Shown: in pieces, positions 1 to 9,880 of the stretch
How the letters are laid out: each line of letters starts with the position of its first letter
Numbering within the stretch: position 1 is the first letter of the stretch
DNA from: Kitasatospora sp. NA04385
GTDB taxonomy: Bacteria > Actinomycetota > Actinomycetes > Streptomycetales > Streptomycetaceae
DNA: 64,000 nucleotides
NCBI RefSeq assembly: GCF_013364235.1
Contig: NZ_CP054919.1
Span: 7,737,603 to 7,801,602 of the forward strand
Reading direction: 5' to 3'
Translations under genes and position numbers: made by a program
The notes under the pieces: generated by a model
What the model saw: only the letters and a program-made list of their open reading frames with translations
Databases searched by the model: none
What the model was told of the DNA's origin: nothing

Positions 1-1
1 C

Positions 2-1138
2 GACCTGGCCGCCTGCTCCGCCCCCGAGCCCGAGCCGCACCTCGACCCGGCCACCGACCTGGCCGTGCTGCCGTACTCCAGCGGGACGACCGGCCTGCCC
101 AAGGGCGTGATGCTCACCCACCGCTCGGTCTCCACCAACCTCGCCCAGACCGACGCCCTGCTCGGCCCGCGCCCCGGCGAACGCGTCCTGGCGGTGCTGC
201 CGTTCTTCCACGTCTACGGCCTGGCCGCGGTGCTCAACCGCCCGCTGCGGGCCCGCTCCACCGTGGTGGTGCTGCCCCGCTTCGACCTGGAGCAGTTCCT
301 GACCGCCGTCCAGCGCCACCGCATCGAGGCGCTGTACGTGGCCCCGCCGATCGTCCTCGCCCTGGCCAAGCACCCGCTGGTCGACCGCTTCGACCTGTCC
401 TCCGTCCGCTACGTGCTGAGCGCCGCCGCCCCGCTGGACGCCGACCTGGCCGCCGCCGCGGCCCGCCGACTGGGCCTGCCGCACCTGCTGCAGGGCTACG
501 GCATGACCGAGCTCTCCCCGGTCACCCACCTCGTCCCGCCCGGCGAACCGCACCCCCCGGTCGGCACCGTCGGCCGGCTCGCCCCCGGCACCGAGCTGCG
601 GATCCGCGCCCTCGACGGGCCGCCCCGCGACCTCGGCCCCGGCGAGGACGGCGAACTGCTGTTCCGCGGCCCGCAGGTGATGAAGGGCTACCTCGGCAGG
701 GCGGCCGAGACCGCGGCCGCCGTCGACCCGGACGGCTGGCTGCACACCGGCGACGTCGGCCGCGTCGACGTCGACGGCTGGCTGTTCGTGGTCGACCGGG
801 TGAAGGAGCTGATCAAGTACAAGGGCTACCAGGTCGCCCCGGCCGAGCTGGAGGCGCTGCTGCTCACCCACCCGCGGATCACCGACGCCGCCGTGGTCGG
901 CGTCACCGACGCCCACGGCGCCGAGCACCCCAAGGCGTACGTGGTGCCCGCGTTCGGCTGCGACCTGGCCGAGCAGGAGGTGGTCGAGTACGTGGCCCGC
1001 CGGGTCGCCCCCTACAAGAAGGTCCGCGAGGTGGAGTTCCTGGACGCGGTGCCGAAGTCCGCCACCGGCAAGATCCTGCGCCGCGAACTGCGGGCCCGGG
1101 CGGCGAAGCCGGGACACCGCCCCGGCGGGGGTGCATAG
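2..1138 (+). CDS. AMP-dependent acyl-CoA synthetase/ligase (4-coumarate-CoA ligase-like), 5' truncated by window edge
   Basis: The reading frame is open from base 2, so the start lies upstream of the window. The visible part holds the core of an ANL-family adenylating enzyme that activates a carboxylic acid as its acyl-AMP and transfers it to CoA. Motifs in order are the P-loop YSSGTTGLPKGV right at the start, GYGMTE, the LHTGDVG ATP-binding Asp, the hinge YKGYQVAP, and PKSATGKILRREL, whose Lys (codon 1070-1072) is the usual catalytic lysine of the C-terminal domain. The order and spacing fit 4-coumarate:CoA ligase-like proteins. The substrate cannot be read from sequence. A TetR gene follows at once and may control it. 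Confidence 0.93.
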   Translation, partial: DLAACSAPEPEPHLDPATDLAVLPYSSGTTGLPKGVMLTHRSVSTNLAQTDALLGPRPGERVLAVLPFFHVYGLAAVLNRPLRARSTVVVLPRFDLEQFLTAVQRHRIEALYVAPPIVLALAKHPLVDRFDLSSVRYVLSAAAPLDADLAAAAARRLGLPHLLQGYGMTELSPVTHLVPPGEPHPPVGTVGRLAPGTELRIRALDGPPRDLGPGEDGELLFRGPQVMKGYLGRAAETAAAVDPDGWLHTGDVGRVDVDGWLFVVDRVKELIKYKGYQVAPAELEALLLTHPRITDAAVVGVTDAHGAEHPKAYVVPAFGCDLAEQEVVEYVARRVAPYKKVREVEFLDAVPKSATGKILRRELRARAAKPGHRPGGGA

Positions 1139-1200
1139 GATGCGGGACACCCGGGCCCACCCCCGTCCGGGGACCCGCCGCGCCGACCCGGAGCCGCCGA

Positions 1201-1814
1201 TGACGACCAGCGCCCCCGCCGCCCGCACGCCCCGGCAGGACCGCAGCCGGGCCACCCGCCGACGGCTGCTGGAAGCGGCGGTGGAGTGCCTGGCCGAGGT
1301 CGGCTGGAACGGGTCGACGGTGCTGGTGGTCGCCGAGCGGGCCGGGGTCACCCGGGGCGCGGCCCAGCACCACTTCCGCACCCGCGAGGACCTGTTCACC
1401 GCCGCCGTCGAGCACGTCGCCGCCGAACGCCTGGCCGCCGTGCTGGCCCGGGCCGAGCAGCTGCCGCCGCCCGGCCCGGCCCGCACCGAGGCGGTGGTGG
1501 AGATGATCGTCAGCCTGCACACCGGCCCGCTGTTCCGCGCCGGGCTGCACCTGTGGACGGCCGCCGCCACCGAACGCCGGCTGCGCGAACGCATCGTCAG
1601 CCTGGAGGACCAGGTGGGCCGGGAGGCGCACCGGGTGGTCGTCGAGTGCCTGGGCGCGGACGAGTGCGCCACCGGCGTCCGGGAGAGCGTCCAGGCCACC
1701 CTCGACCTGGCCCGCGGCCTGGGCCTGGCCAACCTGCTCACCGACGACGGGCCGCGCCGGGTCGGCGTGGTCCGCCAGTGGTCCCGGCTGCTGGACGCCG
1801 CGCTCACCGGCTGA
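1201..1814 (+). CDS. TetR/AcrR family transcriptional regulator
   Basis: About 204 residues. The N-terminal helix-turn-helix runs from TRRRLLEAAVECLAEVGW through RAGVTRGAAQHHFRTREDLF, which is classical TetR DNA-binding sequence. The rest is a helical ligand-binding domain. I chose the ATG at 1201 because GGAG lies 8 nt upstream and the protein then begins a few residues before the HTH. A longer frame (ATG 1140 or GTG 1131) overlaps or touches the ligase stop and is possible. It follows the acyl-CoA ligase on the same strand, so a role in controlling that gene is a reasonable inference. The ligand is unknown. Confidence 0.88.
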
Positions 1815-1833
1815 AACCCGGCCGGGGCGGTCC

Positions 1834-4470
1834 GTGACCGGCAGTTGGGGGTCACACCCTTGCCCGAACCGGTCCGAATCGAGCACACTCACGTATTCGG
1901 TCCGACCGCCCGCACGACCACCAGTCGCCAGCGCCCGGCGGGCCGTGCAGTCTGGTGGAAGCCGGAACGACCGGCGGAACCGGGGAAGGTACCGGGCAGG
2001 TGGCCAACTGAGCACGCACGGCTTCGAACGCACGTCCGACCGCGACGCGGCGGGCGCCGCTCCCGCACGCCTGCCCGGGCACCGCCTGGTCCCGCTGGCC
2101 ACCGCGCTGGTCCAGCAGGACGGCCGGATCCTGCACTGGAGCCAGGAGGCCGAGGCGCTCACCGGCTGGTCCGCCCAGGAGGCGATCGGCGCCCACCCGG
2201 TCCGGCTGCTGCTGCCCGAGCAGGACCGGGCCGCCGCCGAGCAGCTGTTCGACCGCCTGGTGGCCGGCCACGGCTGGTCCGGCACCCACCCCGTGCGCCG
2301 CCGCGACGGCTCCACCGTCGAGCTGGAGTTCCACACCTACCCGATCGCCGGCCCCGACGGCCGCACCCTGCTGCTGGCCACCGCCTCCGACGCCGAGGCG
2401 CTGCACGAGGTCGAGTCCGACCTGGCGGTCCTGGACGGCTTCTTCGACCAGTCCCCGATCGGCCTGGCCGTCTACGACACCGAGCTGCGCTTCGTCCGGC
2501 TGAACGAGGCGCTCGCCCGGATCAACGGCCTCAGCGCCGAGGAGCACCTCGGCCGCCGGATCTCCGCCGTGCTGCCCGGCATCAACGCGCACGAGATAGA
2601 GAACGTGATGCGGCAGGTGATCGCCACCGGCAAGCCGGTGGTCGACGCCCGCTCGCACGGCCGCGTCCCCGGCGACCCGCGCCGCGACCGGGCCTGGTCG
2701 GCGTCCTACTTCCGGCTGGAGGACTCCACCGGCAAGGTGCTCGGCGTCTCCTCCTCCATCATCGACGTCACCGAGCGCTTCCAGGCCGAGGCCCGCGCCT
2801 CCCGCGCCCAGGAGCGCCTGACCCTGCTCGCCTCGGCCGGCGCCCGGATCGGCACCACGCTCGACCTCAAGCGCACCGCCGAGGAGATGGTCGAGGCGAT
2901 CGTCCCGAAGTTCGCCGACTTCGCCACCGTCGACCTGCTGGAACCGGTGCTGCGCGGCGAGGAGCCCGCCCCGATCCAGCCCGAGCGGTCCATCCAGGTC
3001 CGCGCCGTCGCGGTCGGCGAGGCGTACGGCTCCGGCCTGACCAACGTCTCCGACACCGTCGGCGGCACCACCGAGTACGGCCCGCACCGGGTCTACACCC
3101 AGTGCCTGCGCAGCGGCCGCCCGCTGCTCAAGCCGCACGTGGACGAGGAGGTGCTGCGCGGCCTGGTCCCCGACCCCGACCGGGTCGCCCCCGGCATCGC
3201 CGCCGGCATCCACTCCTACCTGCTGGTGCCGCTGATCGCCCGCGGCATGGTCCTCGGCGGCGCCGAGTTCGTCCGCACCCGCAACCCCGAGCCGTTCGGC
3301 GCCGCCGACGTCTCGCTCGCCGAGGAGCTCGTCGCCCGCACCGCCCTGGCCATCGACAACGCCCGGCTCTACCGGCGCGAGCGGGAGACCGCGCTCACCC
3401 TGCAGCGCAGCCTGCTGCCGCAGGAGATCCACCGCACCCTGGGCCTGGAGATCGCCCACCGCTACCTGCCCTCCAGCGTGGTCAGCGAGGTCGGCGGCGA
3501 CTGGTTCGACGTCGTCCCGCTCTCCTGCGGGCGCGTCGCCCTGGTGGTCGGCGACGTGATGGGCCACGGCATCCGGGCCGCCGCCACGATGGGCCAGCTG
3601 CGCACCGTCGCCCGCACCCTGGCCACCCTGGACCTGCCGCCCGAGCAGGTGCTCGGCCGGCTCGACGAGACCGCCTCCGCGATCGGCGAGGGCCAGTTCG
3701 CGACCTGCGTGTGCGCCGTGTACGACCCCGTCGACCGCACCGTGGTGATCTGCTCGGCCGGCCACCTGCCGCCCGTGCGGGTCGACCCCGACGGCACCTC
3801 GCACGTCGTGGACCTGCCGCCCGGCGTCCCGCTCGGCGTCGGCGGCGGCGCCTTCGAGTCGATCGAGTTCACCCTGCCCCCCGGCGCCACCTTCGCGCTC
3901 TACACCGACGGCCTGGTCGAACGCCGCGGCCGCGACCTCGACGAGGGCATCGACCTGCTCGCCCGCACCCTCGCCACCCCCGGCCGCACCCTGGAGGAGA
4001 GCTGCGACGCCGCGCTCTCCGCCCTGGTCACCGACGGCACCGAGGACGACATCGCCATGATCATGGCCCGGGTGCTGCCCGTCCCCGCCGACCGGATCGC
4101 CACCCTGCTGCTGCCCAGCGAGGGCCCGCTGCCCGCCCGCGCCCGCCGCTTCACCCGCGCCACCCTGGACGCCTGGGGCCTGTCCGCGCTCACCGACTAC
4201 GCCGAACTGGTGGTCAGCGAACTCGTCACCAACGCGCTGCTGCACGCCGACGCCCCGCGCCGCCTGCGGATCTTCCGCGACCGCACCCTCACCCTGGAGG
4301 TCTCCGACGCCGGCGGCCAGCCGCCCCGGCTGCGCAGCTCCGCCGAGGAGGACGAGGGCGGCCGCGGCATCCACCTGATCAGCGAGCTCGCGCACCGCTG
4401 GGGGAGCCGCCCCACCAAGCACGGCAAGGTGGTCTGGGCGGAGATCGAACTCCCGTACCGGGCGGGCTGA
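1834..4470 (+). CDS. PAS-PAS-GAF-SpoIIE phosphatase-HATPase multidomain signalling protein
   Basis: Up to 878 residues. Two PAS domains (about 90-170 and 205-320) and a GAF domain (about 345-520) precede a PP2C/SpoIIE phosphatase: GDWFD near 556, GDVMGHG near 573, TDGLVERR near 691 and EDDIAM near 735 supply the metal-binding acidic residues. A C-terminal anti-sigma-type HATPase follows (ELVVSELVTNALLHAD near 792, GGRGIHLI near 843). Such proteins dephosphorylate anti-anti-sigma factors and/or phosphorylate them through the kinase domain in stress and development. The start is uncertain: GTG 1834, GTG 1945 or a CTG at 2008 preceded by AGG. The first 60 residues of the long form look non-coding. 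Confidence 0.9.
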   Translation: MTGSWGSHPCPNRSESSTLTYSVRPPARPPVASARRAVQSGGSRNDRRNRGRYRAGGQLSTHGFERTSDRDAAGAAPARLPGHRLVPLATALVQQDGRILHWSQEAEALTGWSAQEAIGAHPVRLLLPEQDRAAAEQLFDRLVAGHGWSGTHPVRRRDGSTVELEFHTYPIAGPDGRTLLLATASDAEALHEVESDLAVLDGFFDQSPIGLAVYDTELRFVRLNEALARINGLSAEEHLGRRISAVLPGINAHEIENVMRQVIATGKPVVDARSHGRVPGDPRRDRAWSASYFRLEDSTGKVLGVSSSIIDVTERFQAEARASRAQERLTLLASAGARIGTTLDLKRTAEEMVEAIVPKFADFATVDLLEPVLRGEEPAPIQPERSIQVRAVAVGEAYGSGLTNVSDTVGGTTEYGPHRVYTQCLRSGRPLLKPHVDEEVLRGLVPDPDRVAPGIAAGIHSYLLVPLIARGMVLGGAEFVRTRNPEPFGAADVSLAEELVARTALAIDNARLYRRERETALTLQRSLLPQEIHRTLGLEIAHRYLPSSVVSEVGGDWFDVVPLSCGRVALVVGDVMGHGIRAAATMGQLRTVARTLATLDLPPEQVLGRLDETASAIGEGQFATCVCAVYDPVDRTVVICSAGHLPPVRVDPDGTSHVVDLPPGVPLGVGGGAFESIEFTLPPGATFALYTDGLVERRGRDLDEGIDLLARTLATPGRTLEESCDAALSALVTDGTEDDIAMIMARVLPVPADRIATLLLPSEGPLPARARRFTRATLDAWGLSALTDYAELVVSELVTNALLHADAPRRLRIFRDRTLTLEVSDAGGQPPRLRSSAEEDEGGRGIHLISELAHRWGSRPTKHGKVVWAEIELPYRAG

Positions 4471-4554
4471 CACCCGCCCGGGCGCGACCGCTCGCCCGGG
4501 ACGCCGCGCTGACGGAGAGTCGGATCAACCACGCCGCCGACCGAAAGGCCCGCC

Positions 4555-5190
4555 GTGCACCTCCGCCTCCTCTCCGCCGCCGGTCTGCTCGCCCTCGCCG
4601 CCGGGGCGGCCGCCCTCGCCCCGGCCCTCGCCGACGAGCCCGCGCCGCAGCCCTCCCCGTCCCCGTCCCCGTCGCCCTCCCCGGCCGGGACGGAGCCGCC
4701 CGCGGAGAGCCCGTCACCCTCCCCGTCGTCCTTCCTGTCCCCGTCCCCGTCCCCGTCCTCATCCCCAGCCGCGCCGCTGCCGGACGGGGCCGGGACCGGG
4801 CAGCCCGGGGAGAGCGCGCCACCGGCCGCCCGGACCTCCGTCGCGATCACCGGCGCCGCCATCGACCCGAAGGTCCCCGGCCGGGTCCGGGTCGCCCTCG
4901 CCTACACCTGCGCGCCCACCGACCAGCCCCGCTCGCTGAACACCTCGGTCGAGCAGAACGACCCCGAGGACCCCGCCACCATCGCCTTCGGCTCCACCCG
5001 CACCTCGCCGACCCTGATCGTCTGCGACGGCGCCCCGCAGACCCAGAGCGTCACCGTCCAGTCCAAGACCAGCAACTGGCTCGCCGGCCCCGACTCGGTG
5101 GTGATCACCACGCTCACCGACCTCGGCGCCGCCCCGCCCGCCGCCGCCGACGCCCGCCGGATCCCGCTCGACCTGCCGCCCGCCCCCTGA
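4555..5190 (+). CDS. Secreted or cell-wall-associated hypothetical protein with Pro-Ser repeat
   Basis: 211 residues from a GTG with AAAGG upstream. The N-terminus is a clear Sec signal peptide (basic start, Leu/Ala core, likely cleavage after ALA near residue 26). Then comes a low-complexity PSPSPSP segment of about 50 residues that probably acts as a wall-spanning linker. The C-terminal 130 residues (from about TSVAITGAAIDPKVPGRV) look like a small beta-rich domain with two Cys (YTCAPT and VCDGAP). I do not recognise the family. It stands alone between the phosphatase gene and the MFS gene. Confidence 0.75.
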   Translation: MHLRLLSAAGLLALAAGAAALAPALADEPAPQPSPSPSPSPSPAGTEPPAESPSPSPSSFLSPSPSPSSSPAAPLPDGAGTGQPGESAPPAARTSVAITGAAIDPKVPGRVRVALAYTCAPTDQPRSLNTSVEQNDPEDPATIAFGSTRTSPTLIVCDGAPQTQSVTVQSKTSNWLAGPDSVVITTLTDLGAAPPAAADARRIPLDLPPAP

Positions 5191-5284
5191 CACGGAGTCA
5201 GCCGACCGGCCCCCGTCCCCGGCGCGCCGCCCGCCCGCCGCCGCCGGCGCCTCCGAGACTGGACGCCGGACGAAGGGACCCCGC

Positions 5285-6688
5285 ATGACCACCCAGCCCA
5301 CGACAGTCGGTGCCCAGGCTCCCGAGGTGCGCCGCTGGCGGGCCCTCGCGGTGTGCCTGGTCGCCGGGTTCATGACCCTGCTCGACGTGTCGATCGTCAA
5401 CGTCGCCCTGCCGTCCGTGCGCAGCGGACTGCACATGTCCGAGGCCGGACTCCAGTGGGTGCTCTCCGGCTACTCGCTGGCCTTCGGGCTCGTCCTGGTC
5501 CCGGCCGGACGGCTCGGCGACGCGGTCGGCCGCCGCCCGGTCTTCCTGACCGGCCTCGCCCTGTTCACCGCCACCAGCGCGCTGGCCGGCGCCGCCCAGG
5601 GCGAGGCCTGGCTGGTCGTCGCCCGGCTGTTGCAGGGCATGTCCGGCGGGCTGCTCGTCCCGCAGGTCTCCGGCTTCATCCAGCAGCTGTTCCGCGGCGA
5701 CGAGCGGGCTCGCGCCTTCGGCCTGCTCGGCACCACCATCGGCTTCTCCACCGCGGTCGGCCCGCTGCTCGGCGGCCTGCTGATCGCCGCGTTCGGCACC
5801 GCCGAGGGCTGGCGCTGGGTGTTCTACGTCAACCTCCCGATCGGCATCGCCGTCCTGCCCTTCGCCCACCGGCTGCTGCCCGCGCCCACCCCCGACACCT
5901 GCGCCCGCCGCGACTTCGACCCGGTCGGCGTGCTGCTGCTCGGCATCGGCACCGTCCTGCTGCTGCTCCCGCTGGTCCAGGCCCAGTGGCACGACGCCCG
6001 CAAGTGGCTGCTGCTGGCGGGCTCCGCGCTCGTCCTGGCCGCCTTCGCCCGGTGGGAGCACCACTACGCCCGGCGGCGCGAACCGCTGGTCCACCCGGAG
6101 CTGTTCCGCACCCGCTCCTTCACCGGCGGCGCGCTGGTCTCCCTGCTCTACTTCGCCGGGTTCACCGCGGTCTTCTTCGTCTTCACCCTCTACCTGCAGT
6201 CCGGCCGCCACTACACGGCCCTCCAGGCCGGCCTGGCCATCACCCCCTTCGCCCTGGCCTCCGCGGTCGCCTCCACCGTCGGCGGACGCCTGGTCACCCG
6301 CCACGGCCGCCGGCTGATCGCCCTCGGCCTCACCACCGTCGCCGTCGGCCTCGCCCTGGCGGCCCTCGCCGTCCACCTCTTCGACGGCCCCGAGGTCGGC
6401 TGGGCCACCGCCCTCCCGCTGCTGCTGGCCGGCCTGGGCAGCGGCCTGGTCGTCTCCCCGAACCAGGCGCTCACCCTCGACGAAGTCCCCGTCGCCCGGG
6501 CCGGCTCCGCCGGAGGGGTCCTGCAGACCGCCCAGCGGATCGGCTCCGCCGCGGGCATCGCCACCGTCGGGTCCACCTTCTTCTCCCACCTGCACACCCC
6601 CGCGGACTACCCCGCGGCCTTCCAGCTCAGCCTCGCGGTCGTCCTCGCCTTCGTCCTGCTCGCCCTGCTGGCCGCCACCCGCCACTGA
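5285..6688 (+). CDS. MFS drug exporter, DHA2 (EmrB/QacA-like) family
   Basis: 467 residues with about 14 hydrophobic helices. The DHA2 pattern is visible: FMTLLDVSIVNVALP in helix 1, the cytoplasmic motif A GRLGDAVGRRPVFLTG, and motif C-like GPLLGGLLIA in helix 5. AAGGGA stands 5-6 nt before the ATG. Members export drugs or small metabolites by proton antiport. It points toward the spore-pigment cluster and converges on the FAD hydroxylase, so pigment export is conceivable, but it is not part of the usual whiE set. Confidence 0.92.
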   Translation: MTTQPTTVGAQAPEVRRWRALAVCLVAGFMTLLDVSIVNVALPSVRSGLHMSEAGLQWVLSGYSLAFGLVLVPAGRLGDAVGRRPVFLTGLALFTATSALAGAAQGEAWLVVARLLQGMSGGLLVPQVSGFIQQLFRGDERARAFGLLGTTIGFSTAVGPLLGGLLIAAFGTAEGWRWVFYVNLPIGIAVLPFAHRLLPAPTPDTCARRDFDPVGVLLLGIGTVLLLLPLVQAQWHDARKWLLLAGSALVLAAFARWEHHYARRREPLVHPELFRTRSFTGGALVSLLYFAGFTAVFFVFTLYLQSGRHYTALQAGLAITPFALASAVASTVGGRLVTRHGRRLIALGLTTVAVGLALAALAVHLFDGPEVGWATALPLLLAGLGSGLVVSPNQALTLDEVPVARAGSAGGVLQTAQRIGSAAGIATVGSTFFSHLHTPADYPAAFQLSLAVVLAFVLLALLAATRH

Positions 6689-6844
6689 AACGGCCCCGGG
6701 GAGGGGACGGACCAGCGGCTCGGCCGAGAACGGCGGAGCGCGACACCAGGGCCCCGGGAAGCGGCGGCACGCACCGGCGGTGCACCGTCGGCAGCCACCG
6801 CCCCGCCGTTCCCCGAGCCCCTGAACGCGCGTCCTTCCCGGGCC

Positions 6845-8506
6845 CTACAGCCCCGCGACGCCCCGCACCGCGACCCGCAGCGCCGCCGCCGGGTCGCCGA
6901 CCGGGCTGCTCGCCCGCCAGCCGACGAAGCCGTCGGGGCGCACCAGCACCGCGCCGCCCTCGCGCAGCCCGTAGACCGCGGGCCAGCCGCTCGGCCCGGC
7001 CGGGCGGGGGCCGGCCACGGGGGCGGCGGGGACGGGCTCGGGGACGAGGTCCCCGCCCTCGCCGACCAGCAGGCACCGGATCGGCACCCCCGTCTGCTCG
7101 GAGACCGCCCGGGCCGCCTCCGGCCACTCGGCGCCGCCCGCCGCGGGCGCCAGCAGCACCGGCTCGCGTTCGAACAGGTCCAGGGTCGACAGCCGCCGCC
7201 CGTCGCGGTCGCGCACCCACAGGTGCGGGGCCCGGGTGCCGACCTCGCCGGTCGCGGCGAAGCGCTCCGGGACGACCCCCGCGGTGGCGTCCGCGCCGAC
7301 CAGCGCGCCCTCGGTGTAGCGGTAGCCGAGCGCCACCGCCAGGACGTTGGTGCGCGGACCCCCGACCGGCGCCGCGTCGAAGCCGGGGTGCTGGTGCTCC
7401 ACCGAGCGCGCCGCGGCCCGGGCCGCGGTCTGCACGGCGACCGGCCGCCGCTCCGTCCCGTACGACTCCAGCAGGCGCGGCCCGCCCCAGCCGTCCAGCA
7501 CCGCGGCCAGCTTCCAGGCCAGGTTGTGCGCGTCCTGGATGCCGGTGTTGGAGCCGAACGCCCCGGTGGGCGGCATCTCGTGGGCGGAGTCGCCGCACAG
7601 CAGGACCCGCCCGGCCGCGTACCGGTCGGCGACGCGCTCGGCGGCGTGCCAGGGCGCCCGGCCGGTGATCTCCACGTCCAGGTCGGGGACGCCGGCCGCG
7701 GCCCGGATGTGGGCCGTGCACCGGGCGTCGGTGAAGTCCTCGACCCGCTCGCCGCGCTCGGGGTGCCAGGGCAGGTGGAAGACCCACTGCTCGCGGTTGT
7801 CGACGGGCAGCAGCGCGCCCGCGCCGGCCGGGTCGGTCAGGTAGCAGGCGATGAACAGCCGGTCGCCGACCACCTCGGCGAGCCGCTTGGCCCGGAAGGT
7901 GACCGAGACGTTGTGGAACAGGTCGCCGCGCCCGGACTGCCCGATGCCCAGGCGCTCCCGGACGGGGCTGCGGGGCCCGTCCGCGGCGACCAGGTAGTCG
8001 GCCCGCACCTCGCGCTCCTCGCCGGTGGCCCGGTCGCGCAGCAGCGCCGTCACCCCGTCGGCGTCCTGCTCGAAGGAGACCAGCTCGGTGTTGAAGCGGA
8101 TGTCGCCGCGCCGGGCGGCGTGCCGCGCCAGCACCGGTTCGAGGTCGTTCTGGCTGCACAGGCACCACCCGGACGGGCTGAACCTGGCCAGGCCGCCGCC
8201 CGGGTCGATCTCCCGGAACAGCCACTCCTGCTCGCCCCCGGAGAGGGTCTCGGCCTGCAGGATGCCGTGGTTGTCGGCCAGCACCGACGCGGCGGCCCGG
8301 ATGTCGTCCTCCACCCCGGCGACCCGGAACAGCTCCATGGTGCGGAGGTTGTTCCCGCGGCCGCGGGGGTGCCGGGAGGTCTCGGCGTGGCGCTCCACCA
8401 GCAGGTGGGGGACGCCCAGCCGGCCGAGGAAAAGCGAGGCGGACAGTCCGACCAGCGAACCGCCCGTGATCAGGACCGGGACCCGGTCCGCCATCTGTGT
8501 GTTCAT
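6845..8506 (-). CDS. FAD-dependent polyketide hydroxylase, WhiE ORFVIII-like
   Basis: 553 residues. The N-terminal FAD-binding Rossmann segment (VLITGGSLVGLSASLFLGR, about 9-27) is followed by the middle DG motif (VAADGPRSPVRE) and the GD motif (LLCGDSAHEMPPTGAFG), as in aromatic-polyketide monooxygenases of the PheA/TfdB group. The C-terminal thioredoxin-like domain ends in a region with FVGWRASSP. ATG 8506 has GGAG 8 nt upstream. It is transcribed divergently from the polyketide operon, exactly as whiE ORFVIII is in S. coelicolor, where it performs a late hydroxylation of the spore pigment. The substrate here is inferred from synteny. Confidence 0.9.
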   Translation of the reverse strand: MNTQMADRVPVLITGGSLVGLSASLFLGRLGVPHLLVERHAETSRHPRGRGNNLRTMELFRVAGVEDDIRAAASVLADNHGILQAETLSGGEQEWLFREIDPGGGLARFSPSGWCLCSQNDLEPVLARHAARRGDIRFNTELVSFEQDADGVTALLRDRATGEEREVRADYLVAADGPRSPVRERLGIGQSGRGDLFHNVSVTFRAKRLAEVVGDRLFIACYLTDPAGAGALLPVDNREQWVFHLPWHPERGERVEDFTDARCTAHIRAAAGVPDLDVEITGRAPWHAAERVADRYAAGRVLLCGDSAHEMPPTGAFGSNTGIQDAHNLAWKLAAVLDGWGGPRLLESYGTERRPVAVQTAARAAARSVEHQHPGFDAAPVGGPRTNVLAVALGYRYTEGALVGADATAGVVPERFAATGEVGTRAPHLWVRDRDGRRLSTLDLFEREPVLLAPAAGGAEWPEAARAVSEQTGVPIRCLLVGEGGDLVPEPVPAAPVAGPRPAGPSGWPAVYGLREGGAVLVRPDGFVGWRASSPVGDPAAALRVAVRGVAGL

Positions 8507-8743
8507 CAGCTCTGCTCCATCCGTGCGGGGCGCCGGACGCGCCCGGCCCGCCATCCGTTCCCCGTCGCCGACGGGCACGCAGGGTGCTTCGCCCGGATGG
8601 CCCCGAAGTCTCGCGCGGGCCCCGTCCGCACCCTGACGATCGAGGGCGAACCGTCGCCCCGCCCGGCCGTCCGCGACCCGCGTCCGGAGCCGGACAGGGG
8701 CCCTTCGGGAACGAACCGCGAACCGACGACAGGAACCCCCGCC
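8507..8743. promoter_or_regulatory. Divergent promoter region of the spore-pigment locus
   Basis: 237 bp separate the hydroxylase start from the SchA/CurD start, so both transcription units must begin here. In S. coelicolor whiE the equivalent gap carries two divergent developmental promoters. I could not identify confident -10/-35 elements by eye. Confidence 0.55.
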
Positions 8744-9880
8744 ATGACCCTGCTCTCCACCGCCGAGGAGACCGCGACCACCGTCGACCGCCCCACCACG
8801 GGCCGGCTCCGGGTGGTCCTGATGCTGGACGTCCACGACGGCGCCCAGGACCGCTTCCTGGAGGCGTACGAACTGCTGCGCTACCAGGTCTCGGCCGTCC
8901 CCGGCCACGTCAGCGACCAGCTCTGCCAGTCGATCGACGACCCGTCCCGCTGGCTGATCACCAGCGAGTGGGAGAGCGCCGAGCCGTTCCTGGCCTGGGT
9001 GGACAGCCCGGCCCACCGCGAGATGGTCAAGCCGATGCACGGCTGCGTCAGCGACACCCGCTCGCTGCGCTACAGCGTGCTGCGCGAGACCCGCGGCGCC
9101 ACCGCCACCGACACCACCGCCACCCCGCTGCGCCCCGGCGAGCACCACCCCGCCGTGCCCGGCACCCCCCGGCCCGGCCCGGACGGCGTGGTCCGGCACG
9201 CGCTCAGCTTCACCGTCAAGCCCGGCGCCGAGGCCAAGGCCGCCGAACTGCTCTCCGGCTACCGCTCCCCGCAGGCCCGGGTCGACGACACCACCCGCCT
9301 GCTGCGCACCTCGCTGTTCATGCACGGCAACCGGGTCGTGCGCTGCGTCGAGGTGGCCGGCGACCTGCCCACCGCACTGCGGCACGTCGCCCGGCAGCCC
9401 GGGGTGCGGGCCGTCGAGGAGGCGATCAACCCGTACCTGGAGGAGGACCGCGACCTGGACGACCCGATGTCCGCCCGCGACTTCTTCCAGCGCGCCGCCC
9501 TGCCCGCCGTCCACCACCACGCCGCCCTGAAGACCGGCCCGGTGCAGCGGCACGCCTACCTGTACCCCGTCCGCCCCGGCACCGGCGCGGTCCTCGCCGA
9601 ACTGCTCTCCGAGGAGGACGAGCACGCGGTCGCCGACCCCGGCAGCCCGCTGGTGCGCGCCACCCTCTACCGGTACGAGGACCTGGTGGTCCGGCTGGTC
9701 GACCTGCTCGGCGACCCCGCGGCCGACCCGGCCGCCGCCCTCGGCCTGGCCGGCCCGCGCTCGGCCGCCGTCCTCGGCAAGCTCGCCGGACCCGCCGAGC
9801 GCACCCCCGACGGCCTGCGCCGCCTGCTCGCCGAGTGCGCGATGACCCTCGTCACCGACCGCAGCTCGGCCGAGGACTGA
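8744..9880 (+). CDS. SchA/CurD-domain protein, WhiE ORFI-like
   Basis: 378 residues; ATG 8744 follows AGGA. The N-terminal 110 residues resemble an antibiotic-biosynthesis monooxygenase (ABM) fold: LRVVLMLDVHDGAQDRFLEAY, then a WLITSEWES strand. The remaining 240 residues are the SchA/CurD-like domain known from the S. halstedii sch and S. curacoi cur spore-pigment loci. Its biochemical role is not established; it is the first gene of whiE-type operons. A run of 14 C follows the stop codon. Confidence 0.85.
   Translation: MTLLSTAEETATTVDRPTTGRLRVVLMLDVHDGAQDRFLEAYELLRYQVSAVPGHVSDQLCQSIDDPSRWLITSEWESAEPFLAWVDSPAHREMVKPMHGCVSDTRSLRYSVLRETRGATATDTTATPLRPGEHHPAVPGTPRPGPDGVVRHALSFTVKPGAEAKAAELLSGYRSPQARVDDTTRLLRTSLFMHGNRVVRCVEVAGDLPTALRHVARQPGVRAVEEAINPYLEEDRDLDDPMSARDFFQRAALPAVHHHAALKTGPVQRHAYLYPVRPGTGAVLAELLSEEDEHAVADPGSPLVRATLYRYEDLVVRLVDLLGDPAADPAAALGLAGPRSAAVLGKLAGPAERTPDGLRRLLAECAMTLVTDRSSAED

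Noticed and set aside
1845..5288. 1147-residue plus-strand open frame rich in Arg/Pro/Ala
   Set aside because: It is a shadow of the PP2C gene and secreted-protein gene in another frame; its composition is the usual Arg/Pro artefact of high-GC DNA.
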